From Actinomyces weissii (lineage in GTDB: Bacteria > Actinomycetota > Actinomycetes > Actinomycetales > Actinomycetaceae): a stretch of 64,000 nucleotides of DNA. Position 1 is the first letter of the stretch; each line of letters opens with the position of its first letter. Positions 1 to 9,364 of this stretch are shown here, one piece after another. The notes below the pieces were generated by a model that saw only the letters and a list, made by a program, of their open reading frames with translations, did no database searches and was not told the DNA's origin. The translations under genes were made by a program, and so were the position numbers. The stretch lies in NCBI RefSeq assembly GCF_016598775.1, contig NZ_CP066802.1, positions 2,108,001-2,172,000 on the forward strand, written 5' to 3'.

Positions 1-2177
1 TCCTCGCCCTGGCTGCTGAATCCTGGCATCTCCCCCAGGCACCGGGCCCGCTGCTGGTCGTCCAGGTCGTTCTTGAACACCGGGCAGCGGGTACGGAAGC
101 GGCAGCCGGAGGGCGGGTTGGCCGGTGAGGGCAGGTCCCCTTCCAGCAGGATGCGGGAGCGGGTGCGCTCCTTGGCCGGGTCCGGGATCGGGATGGCTGA
201 CAGCAGCGCCTGGGTGTAGGGGTGGGCCGGGGCCTCGAAGACGGCGTCCACGTCCCCGATCTCCACGATCTTGCCCAGGTACATGACCGCCACCCGGTCA
301 GCGATGTGCCGCACGACGGACAGGTCGTGGGCCACGAACAGGTAGCTCAGGCCCAGGGTGGCCCGCAGCTCGTCCAGCAGGTTGATGACCCCTGCCTGGA
401 TCGACACGTCCAGGGCGGAGACAGGCTCATCGAGCACCAGCAGTCGCGGCTCCAGGGCCAGGGCCCGGGCGATGCCGATGCGCTGGCGCTGCCCGCCGGA
501 GAAGTTGCGCGGGTAGCGGTTGGCGTGACTGGGCTCCAGCCCGACCAGCCTCATCAGCTCCTCCACCCGTGGAGCGATCTTGTGCTTTTCCCAGCCGTTG
601 GCCCGCAGCGGCTCCGCCACGATGTCGAACACCGGCAGGCGGGGGTCCAGGGAGGCCATCGGGTCCTGGAAGACGATCTGCAGGTCCCGGCGCACCTGAC
701 GGCGCTCACTGCGCCCCAGGGTGGCGGTGTCCTTGCCCAGCACCACGATCTTGCCGTCCTGGGGGGCCTTGAGGCCGAGCACCTCCATGAGGGTGGTGGT
801 CTTGCCGCAGCCGGACTCCCCCACGATGGCCAGGGTCTCGCCCTCCCGCAGGTCGAAGGAGACGCCGTCCACCGCGTGCACGGTTCCCACGCGCCGCTTG
901 AACACCGCGCCCTTCATCAGGGGGAACTGCTTGACCATGTCGGTGACCCGCAGCACCTCGGTGCGCTCGGAGCGCTCCAGGGCCATGGCGTCCGCGGTCT
1001 TGAGCTCCGGCACCGGGTAGATGTCCTGGTAGCCCAGGTTACGGGCCTCGATCTCCTGCATGCGCCGGCAGGCGGAGCGCTGCACCCCGGCGGCGGGCAG
1101 TCCGGAGGCGTCCGGCGCGCCTGCCTGGCGCACCTGCTCCAGGGTGGGCTCCGCCTCCAGGCAGGCGTCCTCGGCCAGCGGGCAGCGGGGAGCAAAGGGG
1201 CAGCCTGGGGGCAGGGCCAGCAGGGAGGGCGGGTTGCCCTCCAGGGTGGCCAGGGCAGACTCCTTCCTGGCGTCCAGGCGGGGCAGCGCCCCCAGCAGGC
1301 CGATGGTGTAGGGCATGCGGGAGCGGTAGAAGACGTCGTCGACGTCGCCGGTCTCCACGATCCGGCCCGCGTACATGACGGCGACCCGGTCGGCCATGCC
1401 AGCCACCACCCCCAGGTCGTGGGTGATCATGATGACGCCCGCGCCGGTCTCCTTCTGGGCGGTGCGCAGCACGTCCAGGATCTGGGCCTGGATGGTGACG
1501 TCCAGGGCGGTGGTGGGCTCGTCGGCGATGATGAGGTCAGGGTCGTTGGCGATGGCGATGGCGATCACCACACGCTGGCGCATACCGCCGGAGAACTCGT
1601 GGGGGTAGGCCTTGTAGCGCACCTCCGGGTTGGGGATACCCACCAGGCGCAGCAGCTCGACAGCCCGCTTGGTGGCGTCCTCGTCACTGATATCGGGCTG
1701 GTGGACGCGCAGCGCCTCAATGATCTGGTCCCCCACGGTGTAGACGGGGGTCAGGGCGGACAGCGGGTCCTGGAAGACCATGGAGACCCGCACCCCGCGG
1801 ATGCGGGACATGTACTCGTCGTCACGGCCCAGCAGCTCGGTGCCGTAGAGGCGCACGGAGCCGGTGACCTGGGCGGACTCGTCCAGCAGCCCCATGACGG
1901 CGGTGGAGGTCACGGACTTGCCGGAGCCGGACTCTCCCACCAGGGCAAGCACCTCCCCCCGGGCCAGGGACAGGTTCACGCCGCGCACGGCGTTGACCTC
2001 TCCGTCCTCGGAGGGGAAGGACACCCGCAGGTCCTCGACCTCCAGCAGGGGGGCGTTGGCCTGGGGGTCGGGCAGGTCACCAGCCTCGCCCTGGCCCTTG
2101 CGCCGGGCCGGTCCAGGCTTGGTGCCCTGCTTGTCCACGTTGCTGTTGCTGGCCTTGGTGGCACTCTTCAGGTTCAC
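1..2177 (-). CDS. Oligopeptide/dipeptide ABC importer, fused double ATPase (DppD-DppF type), 3' end outside the window
   Basis: Couples ATP hydrolysis to uptake of peptides or similar solutes at the cytoplasmic face of the two permeases encoded just upstream. About 725 residues are visible. The first ATPase half has Walker A GESGSGKS at residues 81-88, then FSGGMRQR and a DEPTTALD Walker B. The second half repeats the pattern with [16 protein letters not shown] and DEPVSALD. Each half ends in the Cys-rich oligopeptide-transporter tail (CPFAPRCP and CRFRTRCP), as in OppD/OppF. The start is GTG at 2175-2177, overlapping the stop of the upstream permease gene (GTGA), so translation is probably coupled. 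Because the second Cys-rich tail has been passed, only a few residues and the stop lie beyond base 1. D and F subunits are usually separate proteins; fused forms are known. The substrate cannot be told from sequence. Confidence 0.93.
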   Translation of the reverse strand, partial: MNLKSATKASNSNVDKQGTKPGPARRKGQGEAGDLPDPQANAPLLEVEDLRVSFPSEDGEVNAVRGVNLSLARGEVLALVGESGSGKSVTSTAVMGLLDESAQVTGSVRLYGTELLGRDDEYMSRIRGVRVSMVFQDPLSALTPVYTVGDQIIEALRVHQPDISDEDATKRAVELLRLVGIPNPEVRYKAYPHEFSGGMRQRVVIAIAIANDPDLIIADEPTTALDVTIQAQILDVLRTAQKETGAGVIMITHDLGVVAGMADRVAVMYAGRIVETGDVDDVFYRSRMPYTIGLLGALPRLDARKESALATLEGNPPSLLALPPGCPFAPRCPLAEDACLEAEPTLEQVRQAGAPDASGLPAAGVQRSACRRMQEIEARNLGYQDIYPVPELKTADAMALERSERTEVLRVTDMVKQFPLMKGAVFKRRVGTVHAVDGVSFDLREGETLAIVGESGCGKTTTLMEVLGLKAPQDGKIVVLGKDTATLGRSERRQVRRDLQIVFQDPMASLDPRLPVFDIVAEPLRANGWEKHKIAPRVEELMRLVGLEPSHANRYPRNFSGGQRQRIGIARALALEPRLLVLDEPVSALDVSIQAGVINLLDELRATLGLSYLFVAHDLSVVRHIADRVAVMYLGKIVEIGDVDAVFEAPAHPYTQALLSAIPIPDPAKERTRSRILLEGDLPSPANPPSGCRFRTRCPVFKNDLDDQQRARCLGEMPGFSSQGE

Positions 2178-3187
2178 GCCTTGCCTCCGGACTTGGAAGA
2201 GGGGTCGATGGCGTCACGCAGGCCGTCGCCCATGAAGTTCACGCACACCAGCATCAGCACCAGCACGGAGGCCGGGGCCAGGAAGATCCACGGCGAGGTG
2301 GTGGCCGAGCGCTGTCCCTCGGCGATGAGCGTCCCCAGCGAGGTGTTGGGGGCCTGTACCCCGAAGCCGAAGTAGGACAGCGTCGTCTCGCTGAGCACGG
2401 CGTAGGCCACGTTGACGGTGGCGTCGACGATCAGCAGCGAGGCGATGTTGGGGATGATGTGCCGCGCGATGATCTTGGGGCTGGACACGTTCATGAAGCG
2501 GGCCGCGTTGACGTAGTCCAGGTTCTTCACGCTCAGGGTCAGGGAGCGCACCACGCGGGCGGTGAGCATCCAGCCGAAGCCTGCCAGCAGCAGGATGAAC
2601 ATGAACACCGAGCCCTTCGCGGCCCCGGCCCGCTGGGAGAGGATCGCGATGATCAGGAAGGAGGGCACCACCAGCAGCAGGTCGGTGAACCACAGGGAGA
2701 CCCGCTCCCACCAACCGCCGAAGTAGGCCGCAGAGGAGCCGATCACCGCGGCGATACCGGTCTGCAGCAAGGCCACGCAGACCCCGATCAGCATGGACTT
2801 ACGGGTGCCCTCGATAACCATCGCCAGTACGTCGCGCCCGCCCTGGGTGGTGCCCAGCCAGTGCCTGGAGGAGGGCGCCTGGAGGAAGGCCGTCTTGTCC
2901 ACGTCGGTGTAGGCCCAGGGGCTCACCAGGGTACCCAGGGACGCGAAGAGGATCAGCAGGAGGAAGCCGACTGCCCCCACCACCGCCGTGCGGTTGCGCA
3001 GGAAGCGGCGGGCGATGATCCGCCCCCGGCTCAGACGCTTGGACTCACCAGGCTCCACCTTGGTCAGCTCACCGGCGTCCGCCTCAGTGATCGGCACCTC
3101 AGCAGGCTGCTCGACGGTGGACTGTCCGCTCAAGGAGGCGGTCTTGCCTATGGAGTCCATGCCGTTGGGGTTGATGTTCCTGGACAT
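2174..3187 (-). CDS. ABC importer permease, OppC/DppC type
   Basis: Second membrane subunit of the peptide-type importer, 337 residues. A hydrophilic N-terminal tail of about 65 residues precedes the first membrane segment ([11 protein letters not shown]). Further helices and the EAA-type cytoplasmic loop ([23 protein letters not shown]) follow, and the C-terminus has the usual [11 protein letters not shown] ending of OppC proteins. It starts 2 bases after the stop of the OppB-like gene and overlaps the ATPase start, so the three genes form one operon. The family assignment is firm. The solute (peptide, nickel, other) is unknown because no binding protein is encoded here. Confidence 0.93.
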   Translation of the reverse strand: MSRNINPNGMDSIGKTASLSGQSTVEQPAEVPITEADAGELTKVEPGESKRLSRGRIIARRFLRNRTAVVGAVGFLLLILFASLGTLVSPWAYTDVDKTAFLQAPSSRHWLGTTQGGRDVLAMVIEGTRKSMLIGVCVALLQTGIAAVIGSSAAYFGGWWERVSLWFTDLLLVVPSFLIIAILSQRAGAAKGSVFMFILLLAGFGWMLTARVVRSLTLSVKNLDYVNAARFMNVSSPKIIARHIIPNIASLLIVDATVNVAYAVLSETTLSYFGFGVQAPNTSLGTLIAEGQRSATTSPWIFLAPASVLVLMLVCVNFMGDGLRDAIDPSSKSGGKA

Positions 3188-3189
3188 GC

Positions 3190-4149
3190 TCAGCTCACCC
3201 TAACCCGGGGGTCTACAACCGCCACGAACACGTCGGACAGCAGCGCCCCCGTCAGCGTGCACAGTCCGGAGAAGGCGACCACGGCGGTGACCCCGTTGAT
3301 GTCGTACTGGGCGATGGAGTTCACCGAGTACTCGCCCATTCCGTGCCAGCCGTAGACGCGCTCGGTGATGGCCGCGCCGGTGAACAGTCCCGCCAGGGCG
3401 AAGGCGAAGTAGGTGGCCATCGGGATCAGGGCGGTACGCAGGGCGTGCCTGACCACCGCCTTGCGCTTTACCAGGCCCTTAGCCCGGGCGGTACGCACGT
3501 AGTCGGCGCCCAGGGTGTCCAGCATCAGGTTGCGCTGGTAGCGCGAGTAGGAGGCTATGCCGCCCAGTGACATGGACAAGGTAGGCAGGATCAGGTGCTG
3601 GAGGCGCCCGGCCAGCCCCTCCCCCTCCCCGGTGAACTCGAAGATCTGGTAGCCGGTGGAGCGGTTGACCTGGACCGCCAGGACCTGCAGGAGGATCGCC
3701 ATGACCATGGCCGGGGTGGAGATCACCAGCATGGCCAGGAAGGAGGTCACCCGGTCAGAGAGCCGGTACTGGCGGGTGGCGGTCCACGCCCCCAGGGCGA
3801 CGCCCCCGGTCATACCGATAAACGCCCCCAGGAACACCAGGCGCAGCGAGACACCAATCTTGGTGCTGATCAGGCCGTTGACGCTCTCACCCTTGGGAGT
3901 CACCCCCCAGTCCCAGCCGGTCAGCACCGAGTGCAGCCAGGTCGTGTAGCGGCTCCACACCGGCAGGTCGGCACTGATGTTGTAGGCCACGAGGTTGGCG
4001 TTGATGGCGGCCCAGTTGAGCGTAGGGTCCTCACGGTTCCAGTTGTTGGCCGGGTCCAGGGCGAAGGACGCGAGCATATAGGCCAGGGAGGTGGCTATGA
4101 ACAGCAGGAGCGCGTAATTGAAAATCCTTCTGGCCAGGTAAAAGATCAT
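3190..4149 (-). CDS. ABC importer permease, OppB/DppB type
   Basis: First gene of the importer operon, 319 residues, forming the membrane channel with the OppC-like subunit. The N-terminus MIFYLARRIFNYALLLFIATS is the first helix typical of OppB proteins. The EAA-type loop is visible in ADYVRTARAKGL, and the C-terminus ends DVFVAVVDPRVRVS. Upstream of ATG 4149 lies a good ribosome-binding site (AGGAGAAGGAC). The next gene upstream (ending at 4441) is an unrelated oxidoreductase. The 291-base gap probably holds the operon promoter, but I see no clear -10/-35 pair. No substrate-binding protein gene is present, so it must lie elsewhere or downstream of base 1. Confidence 0.93.
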   Translation of the reverse strand: MIFYLARRIFNYALLLFIATSLAYMLASFALDPANNWNREDPTLNWAAINANLVAYNISADLPVWSRYTTWLHSVLTGWDWGVTPKGESVNGLISTKIGVSLRLVFLGAFIGMTGGVALGAWTATRQYRLSDRVTSFLAMLVISTPAMVMAILLQVLAVQVNRSTGYQIFEFTGEGEGLAGRLQHLILPTLSMSLGGIASYSRYQRNLMLDTLGADYVRTARAKGLVKRKAVVRHALRTALIPMATYFAFALAGLFTGAAITERVYGWHGMGEYSVNSIAQYDINGVTAVVAFSGLCTLTGALLSDVFVAVVDPRVRVS

Positions 4150-4440
4150 GTCCTTCTCCTACTGGACGCTAGTACCGGGACGTGCGTCCGCCAGGTCTGG
4201 GTCACGGTGTGCCACCGCGGACCAGCCACCGGTCAGGAGCGGCGGGGCCGTCAGTAGTTGCGGGCCAGGATACCCGTTCTGGGAACTGACGCTGGCCCGC
4301 TTCTCAGCCCAGGGGGCGTACCTGGCTCAGAACCGGGCCCCGGCTCGGGCGCTGGCCGCCCACCGCACAAGGGTTTACCACCCCCGACAGCGGTGCTCGT
4401 CACAGTCTTGGCAACTCACCCTTGCCAGGCCGGGTAAAAG

Positions 4441-5613
4441 TCACCACTGCTCGGCCAGGAGCCGGTAGGACTCCTGCCGGGCGCGAGCGTCGTAGACGTT
4501 GGTGAGCAGCACCAGCTCGTCCAGGTCCCAGGACCCTGCCAGGGCCAGCAGGCCGTCAGCGACCTCGGCGGGCTCACCCACGAGCGCACCCGCCAGGCTC
4601 GCCTCCACCAGGGCCTCCTTGCCCAGGGCCAGTGCCCGCCACGCCTCCAGGTCGGCGGTGGGCGGGTCCAGCGGCGCCGGGCAGCCGGAGACCAGACGGG
4701 CCGAGGCGGCCTGCGTCGTCGTGAACAGCCGGCGGGCCTCCTGGCGAGTGGGGGCGACCACCACCTGCACGGCGGCCCCGACCTGCGGCCGGGAGCAGCA
4801 CGCGGACGGGGCCTGCGGGTTGAACACGGAGCGATAGGCCATGACGGCGGCCTCCGCCTGGTGCGGTGCGAAGTGGGCGGCGGAGACGAAGGGCAGGCCG
4901 AGCCCGCCAGCCACCCGGGCACCGTTGACGGAGGATCCCAGCAGCCACACCGGTGGCTTGGTCCCCTGCCCGGGCAGTGCCCGCACCACCGGGGGCGCGG
5001 AGGCGGGCGACGGGGCCGACGGCGCCCCCGGGGCGGTGCCTGGCTGAGGCTCGTGCTGGGAGGCCAGGGACCCGGGCACGTGCGCCCCGGCGACCGCGTC
5101 CACCACCCCGCCGCGGTCCTCGTCCGTCAGGTAGCCCAGGGTCTCCAGGACCTCTTCCCTGAAGCTGCTCGGGTCAGCGGCGCCCCGGCGCAGGGCCAGG
5201 GCGGTCAACGGGTCGGTGCCAGGGGCGCGCCCCAGGCCCAGGCCCACGCGCCCCGGGTAGAGCGTGGCCAGGGTGCCGATCTGCTCGGCCACCACCAGGG
5301 GCGAGTGGTTGGGCAGCATGATGCCGCCGGATACCACCTGTATCCGGCTGGTGGCGGCCAGCACCTGCCCCATGAGCACGGTGGTGGCCGCCGCCATGAA
5401 GGTGGTGGAGCCGTGGTGCTCGGCGATCCAGTAGCGCGTGTAACCAGCCTCCTCGCAGGCGCGGGCCAGGCCGGTCATCTCCGTCAGGGCCTCAGCGCGG
5501 CTGCGCCCGGCGCTCACCGGCACCATGTCCAGCACGGACAGCACCGGCTTGGCACGGGCACCAGCAGCGCGCCCGCGGGCGTCTCGCAGCATCTCACGGG
5601 CGTCATTGCTCAT
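4441..5613 (-). CDS. LLM-class (luciferase-like) flavin-dependent oxidoreductase, YhbW type
   Basis: A 390-residue TIM-barrel flavoenzyme that probably uses reduced FMN. The N-terminal strand LSVLDMVPVSAG, then YTRYWIAEHHG, SGGIMLPNHSPL and the signature GLGLGRAPGTDP are characteristic of the luciferase-like subgroup containing YhbW. A low-complexity Pro/Ala/Ser stretch (about residues 200-215) interrupts the barrel before PVWLLGSS, where the family continues. The start ATG has AAGG 7 bases upstream. It is monocistronic, with about 196 bases to bioY upstream. The physiological substrate is unknown. Confidence 0.88.
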   Translation of the reverse strand: MSNDAREMLRDARGRAAGARAKPVLSVLDMVPVSAGRSRAEALTEMTGLARACEEAGYTRYWIAEHHGSTTFMAAATTVLMGQVLAATSRIQVVSGGIMLPNHSPLVVAEQIGTLATLYPGRVGLGLGRAPGTDPLTALALRRGAADPSSFREEVLETLGYLTDEDRGGVVDAVAGAHVPGSLASQHEPQPGTAPGAPSAPSPASAPPVVRALPGQGTKPPVWLLGSSVNGARVAGGLGLPFVSAAHFAPHQAEAAVMAYRSVFNPQAPSACCSRPQVGAAVQVVVAPTRQEARRLFTTTQAASARLVSGCPAPLDPPTADLEAWRALALGKEALVEASLAGALVGEPAEVADGLLALAGSWDLDELVLLTNVYDARARQESYRLLAEQW

Positions 5614-5809
5614 AGCGGCACCTTATGCGCCCCGGCACCGGTCCTGGCGGGACCACCGGCCTGCCGGGAGCCTCCCGCCCCCGCTAAGGCCCGCCAGCCC
5701 GGTGATTACAAACAGGGAAAGTCGCGAAAAGGTCAAGGGTGGGCCGCGGGCCGTCCCGCCCCTGCCCCACTGGCCACCGCGCAGGCCGGTCCGCAGCCCC
5801 GGCCCGGAC

Positions 5810-6367
5810 TCAGAGCCGACAGCGTGGCAGCAGCGAGGCCACCAGCGACTTGAACAGGTCCCCCCACAGGAAGGGCAGCACCCCTATAGCCAGCACGGCC
5901 CCCAGGGGCTTGCCGGTGGACACGACCAGCCAGGCGACACCGGGCACGTAAACCAGGGCAGAGGCCCCCAGCATCAGGGCCCCGCGCCACCAGGGCGAGT
6001 GGTCTCTGTGGGCCTGGCCCGCGACCACGCCCGCCACGCAGTAGCCCAGCACGTAGCCGAAGGTCGCCGTGACGCCCCCCTGCCAGCCCGCCAGGACCGG
6101 GACCCCAGACGCCGCCAGCAGCGCGAAGACCACGGTGGAGCCCAGGGCACGGCGGGAGCCGAGCAGGGCCCCGACCCCCAGTACGGCAAAGCTCCCCAGG
6201 GTCACGGGCACCGGGCTGAAGGGCAGGGGCAGGCGCAGCTGGCCCACCAGGGCGACGGCGGCGGTGCCAGCCAGGACCAGCGCCACCTCACGCGCCCACC
6301 TGGGCGCCTGACTGCGGGTCAGGCTCTGGGCCGCAGTCGGGAGAACTCTCTCAAGGGTTGTGCTCAT
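5810..6367 (-). CDS. bioY: Biotin transporter BioY (ECF S component)
   Basis: Substrate-binding membrane subunit for biotin uptake, 185 residues with about six hydrophobic segments. Family motifs are clear: PVPVTLGSFAVLGVGALLGS near residue 50, TATFGYVLGYC in the middle and LPFLWGDLFKS near the C-terminus. No BioM/BioN energising genes are adjacent. It therefore either works with a shared ECF module encoded elsewhere or alone, as some BioY proteins do. The start lacks an obvious ribosome-binding site. An inverted repeat (6433-6453) lies about 65 bases upstream and may be a control site. Presence of bioY suggests biotin import. Confidence 0.9.
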   Translation of the reverse strand: MSTTLERVLPTAAQSLTRSQAPRWAREVALVLAGTAAVALVGQLRLPLPFSPVPVTLGSFAVLGVGALLGSRRALGSTVVFALLAASGVPVLAGWQGGVTATFGYVLGYCVAGVVAGQAHRDHSPWWRGALMLGASALVYVPGVAWLVVSTGKPLGAVLAIGVLPFLWGDLFKSLVASLLPRCRL

Positions 6368-6432
6368 ACGCAGAGACTAAGGCGCGCCACAGCCCCGCGT
6401 TGCCAGTTTTTTGAACCGCACACCCAGGCAGA

Positions 6433-6453
6433 CCTTGTATGTTCTCCACAAGG
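6433..6453. promoter_or_regulatory. Inverted repeat upstream of bioY
   Basis: CCTTGT, nine bases, ACAAGG: a perfect 6-bp inverted repeat between the 3' end of the hydrolase gene and bioY. TTGT...ACAA half-sites recall BirA operators, but the spacing is shorter than the classical BirA site. A weak hairpin at the end of the hydrolase gene is the alternative. Confidence 0.3.
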
Positions 6454-6496
6454 CTGCGAGCCGGGCGGCCCGATCTACCAGTGACAGCGCCCGGCC

Positions 6497-7477
6497 TCAG
6501 GCGGCTGGCTCAGGGGGCAGGCGCTCCTCTATCCAGCGCAGGATGTCCGCCGTCACCTCGTCACGGTTGAGCTCGTTAAGGATCTCGTGCCGGGCCTGTG
6601 GGTAGAGGACCGTGGTCAGGTCCTTGATCCCGACCTTGCGGTAGGCCGCGGCCACCTCCCGCACACCGCGCCCCTGCTCCCCTACCGGGTCCATGTCCCC
6701 GGAGGCGATCAGCACCGGCAGGTCCACCGGAGTGCACGCCATCAGCCTGGGCGAGGACACCGCCGCCGTCCCCTTGAGGACGTCCTCGTACAGCGCCGCG
6801 GTGCACACGAATCCGCACATCGGGTCCATCAGGTAGGCGTCCACCTCGGCCTCGTCACGGCTGAGCCAGTCAAAGCTGGTGCGGGAGGGGGCGAAGTAGG
6901 AGTTGTAGCCTCCGAACAAGAGCTGGTCCAAGGTGGCCGACAGGTGCCTGGGGCCCTTAAAGAAGGCCCGTCCCCGCATAAAGGCCCGGGCAGCCAGGCC
7001 CGTGATCCCTGGTCCCATGCCCGCCCCGGTCAGGATCATGCCGGCGAGCTCGTCACCGTGCTGCGCGGCCAGGTCCCGCACCATGAAGGAACCTAGGGAG
7101 TGCCCCAGGAGGAACACCGGGACGCCCGGGTAGGCGGCCCGCTCGAGGCGCAGCACGGCGTCCAGGTCCCCGACCACCGCCTGCCAGCCGTTGGTGTCCG
7201 CGAAGAAGCCCTTGTCCTCCGGCCGCAGCACCGACTTGCCGTGCCCCCGGTGGTCATTGGCGTGCACCGCGAAACCGGCTGCCACAGCCGCCGCGGCGAA
7301 ACGCTCGTACCTGCCGCCGTGCTCGGCCAGGCCGTGGGCGATCTGCAGCACCGCCCGCGGGCTGCGGTCCGTGTCGCGCACGGGCGCACCCAGGACCCGC
7401 ACCCCTTCAGGCAGCCAGGAGCGCAGGTGGATGCAGACGCCGTCGTCAGCAGCCATGGAGGCGTGAACAACCTTCAT
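6497..7477 (-). CDS. Alpha/beta hydrolase, monoacylglycerol-lipase/lysophospholipase-like
   Basis: A 326-residue serine hydrolase of the S33/hydrolase-4 type. Family landmarks are IAHGLAEHGGRYERFA, HANDHRGHGKS and the nucleophile elbow GHSLGS (Ser near residue 120). The catalytic Asp is probably in SGDMDPVGEQGRG and the His in YPQARHEILNE. I chose the ATG at 7477 because GGGGAGG lies 4 bases upstream; the frame stays open about 10 codons further, where no such site is seen. Probably cytoplasmic, since there is no signal peptide. It is divergent from the NUDIX gene, with a possible iron-box between them. Confidence 0.88.
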   Translation of the reverse strand: MKVVHASMAADDGVCIHLRSWLPEGVRVLGAPVRDTDRSPRAVLQIAHGLAEHGGRYERFAAAAVAAGFAVHANDHRGHGKSVLRPEDKGFFADTNGWQAVVGDLDAVLRLERAAYPGVPVFLLGHSLGSFMVRDLAAQHGDELAGMILTGAGMGPGITGLAARAFMRGRAFFKGPRHLSATLDQLLFGGYNSYFAPSRTSFDWLSRDEAEVDAYLMDPMCGFVCTAALYEDVLKGTAAVSSPRLMACTPVDLPVLIASGDMDPVGEQGRGVREVAAAYRKVGIKDLTTVLYPQARHEILNELNRDEVTADILRWIEERLPPEPAA

Positions 7478-7579
7478 GTCCTCCCCTTTCCGCCTCATCC
7501 TGAGCACACGGACCGCCTCAGCATAGACAAAGCCTGCACGGATTTAATCTGTATGCTGGGGAAAAGTAATCTGATATTC

Positions 7580-7598
7580 AACTGTTAGGCGAACCTAC
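7580..7598. promoter_or_regulatory. Candidate DtxR/IdeR iron-box
   Basis: The bases GTTAGGCGAACCTA (7584-7597) match the right-hand two thirds of the DtxR/IdeR consensus palindrome, 13 of 19 positions by eye. The site sits in the 232-base region between the divergent hydrolase and NUDIX genes, within an AT-richer, promoter-like stretch. It could control either gene. Confidence 0.35.
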
Positions 7599-7709
7599 CC
7601 CGTTGTTACCGGAATCGGCTTATGAAAAGCCGGGGAATACTACTGGTCGAACCGGCCTAGGTCACAGCCCCCACAGGCACCGGTGTGCTGAGTGCCATAA
7701 CGTTCACCC

Positions 7710-8240
7710 ATGACCCAACTACGCTTCAGCCTGGTGCCCGCCGCCTACCTGCTGCTCACCCGCGCGCGGGGGCCGCAGCTGGAGGTCCTGCTGCAGCTGC
7801 GCCGCGACACCGGATACATGGACGGCTACTGGGCCTGCGGAGTAGCAGGCCACGTGGAGAGCGGCGAGTCGGTGCTGGCCGCGGCGGCCCGCGAGGCCTG
7901 GGAGGAGGCCGCCGTGGTGGTACGCCCCGAGGACATGCAGCCCCTGACCGCCATGCACCGCTCCGGCGACGTCGGCGGCGCCGCCCGGGAGCAGCGGGTG
8001 GACTTCTTCCTGACCACCTGCCGCTGGGAGGGCGAGCCCCGGGTACAGGAGCCCCGTAAGAACGCGGGCCTGCGCTGGTTCGCCCTGGACGCGCTGCCCC
8101 AGCCGGTACCACCGCACGAGCTGGCGGTGCTGGAGCTGCTGCGCAGACGCCAGGAGACTGGGACGGCGGTACCGGCCATCATGACCTTCGGCTTCCCTGC
8201 CGAGCAGGCCGACCCCAACCCGGAAGCGGCTTGGCACTGA
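7710..8240 (+). CDS. NUDIX hydrolase
   Basis: A 176-residue protein that should hydrolyse a nucleoside-diphosphate-linked substrate. The NUDIX box begins at the Gly of GHVESGESV and continues through REAWEEAAV: G-x5-E-x7-REAWEE is intact, but the conserved Gly near its end is replaced by Ala. Upstream, LLQLRRDTGYMDGYWA is the usual strand before the box. No Shine-Dalgarno is visible, so the mRNA may be leaderless. Its 3' end converges with the patatin gene after 58 bases. Substrate is not predictable. Confidence 0.88.
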   Translation: MTQLRFSLVPAAYLLLTRARGPQLEVLLQLRRDTGYMDGYWACGVAGHVESGESVLAAAAREAWEEAAVVVRPEDMQPLTAMHRSGDVGGAAREQRVDFFLTTCRWEGEPRVQEPRKNAGLRWFALDALPQPVPPHELAVLELLRRRQETGTAVPAIMTFGFPAEQADPNPEAAWH

Positions 8241-8298
8241 CGCCCCCGCAGGCGGCACCGTCCACGACCGGAAGCCCGCAACCTGCCCTCCTAGCCGG

Positions 8299-9288
8299 TC
8301 AGTGCCCCAGGAACTCCAGGATCCGCGGCAGCTCGCGGCGGGCCTGGGCCAGGCCCATCTCGTAGGCGGTCACGACCCGGTCATAGCGCAGCTCCCCGTT
8401 GGTGACGGGCATCCGCTCAGGCCGGTACAGGTAGACGCTGCCCGCCCGCTGGGCGGCCTCCAGCTGCTCCAGGGTGCGGTTGTAACGGCCAGGACGCGCC
8501 AGGATGCCCTCTGCCACCGCGGGGTAGCGGCGGAAGAGCGCCCGGTAGGCAGCGGGCAGGCGGGCCGGGGGCTTGCGGTAACCGGGCTCACGGGTAAGCA
8601 CCACCACCATCCGCTGGTAGCCGTCAGCCGCCGCAGCGTCAGTGGCGAGCCCGCCGGTGGGACCCAGGGCACCGTCCAGGTAGGGCAGGCCGTCCACCTC
8701 CACCAGGGGCATCAGGCCGGGCATGGAGGAGGACGCCTGGCACAGCGGCAGCAGGTCCTCCATCTGCGTCAGGTGCTCCTTGCCCCAGTAGACCTGCTCG
8801 CCAGTGTCGCAGCGGAAGGCCCCCAGCCGTAACGTGGCGGTGGAGGCTGTGAAGCTGGGCCAGTCAAAGGGGAACCTCTCCCCGGGGCGGGAGGTGTGGA
8901 GGTAGATGTGCTCGGAGTTGAAGTAGCCCTGACGGCGCAGGAAGCTGCCCCAGCCTCCGGCCTGCGGGTCGGCAGGCAGTCCCACAAAGGTCTCCCGCGC
9001 CCGCCAGCGGTCCCGGGAGACCATGTTGACGGCGTTGGTGGTGCCTGCGCTGATGCCCCCGACCCAGGGGAAGAACAGGCCCGCCTCCAGCATCACCTGG
9101 ACCAGGGCCGCCGTGTAGGTGCCGCGCATGCCCCCGCCCTCAAAGACCAGGGCGGTGCCCGCCACCGGGCGGGTGACGGGCGCGGGGGCGTGCCCCGGCT
9201 CCCCGTATGGGACCGGTGCGGGCCAGCCCGGGCTGCTGCTGGCCGGGCTGCTTCCGGCTGGACCTGGCTGCCGGTGGGTACTGCTCAT
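8299..9288 (-). CDS. Patatin-like phospholipase
   Basis: A 329-residue predicted lipid acyl hydrolase with a Ser-Asp dyad. It has the oxyanion-hole motif EGGGMRGTY (about residue 50), the nucleophile elbow GISAGT and the catalytic Asp in YLDGALG. The length and the QGYFN and REPGYRKPP segments resemble bacterial patatins of the YjjU/RssA type. ATG 9288 is preceded by a weak AGG; the frame extends further upstream only into the neighbouring aminopeptidase gene, so this start is preferred. About 45 N-terminal residues are Pro/Ser-rich and probably disordered. It lies 76 bases downstream of the aminopeptidase on the same strand. Confidence 0.88.
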   Translation of the reverse strand: MSSTHRQPGPAGSSPASSSPGWPAPVPYGEPGHAPAPVTRPVAGTALVFEGGGMRGTYTAALVQVMLEAGLFFPWVGGISAGTTNAVNMVSRDRWRARETFVGLPADPQAGGWGSFLRRQGYFNSEHIYLHTSRPGERFPFDWPSFTASTATLRLGAFRCDTGEQVYWGKEHLTQMEDLLPLCQASSSMPGLMPLVEVDGLPYLDGALGPTGGLATDAAAADGYQRMVVVLTREPGYRKPPARLPAAYRALFRRYPAVAEGILARPGRYNRTLEQLEAAQRAGSVYLYRPERMPVTNGELRYDRVVTAYEMGLAQARRELPRILEFLGH

Positions 9289-9364
9289 ACCTGGGAGGCT
9301 ACCCGTGCGGGCGCGCCCGGCGGGAGACGTCTGGCAGACGGTTCCACCGGGCTCCCCTGGCCGG

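Noticed and set aside
222..2375. 717-codon plus-strand open frame opposite the fused ATPase
   Set aside because: It is the antisense of a clearly conserved double ABC ATPase. Long antisense frames are expected at this GC content, and the His/Gln/Gly/Val-rich translation matches no family.
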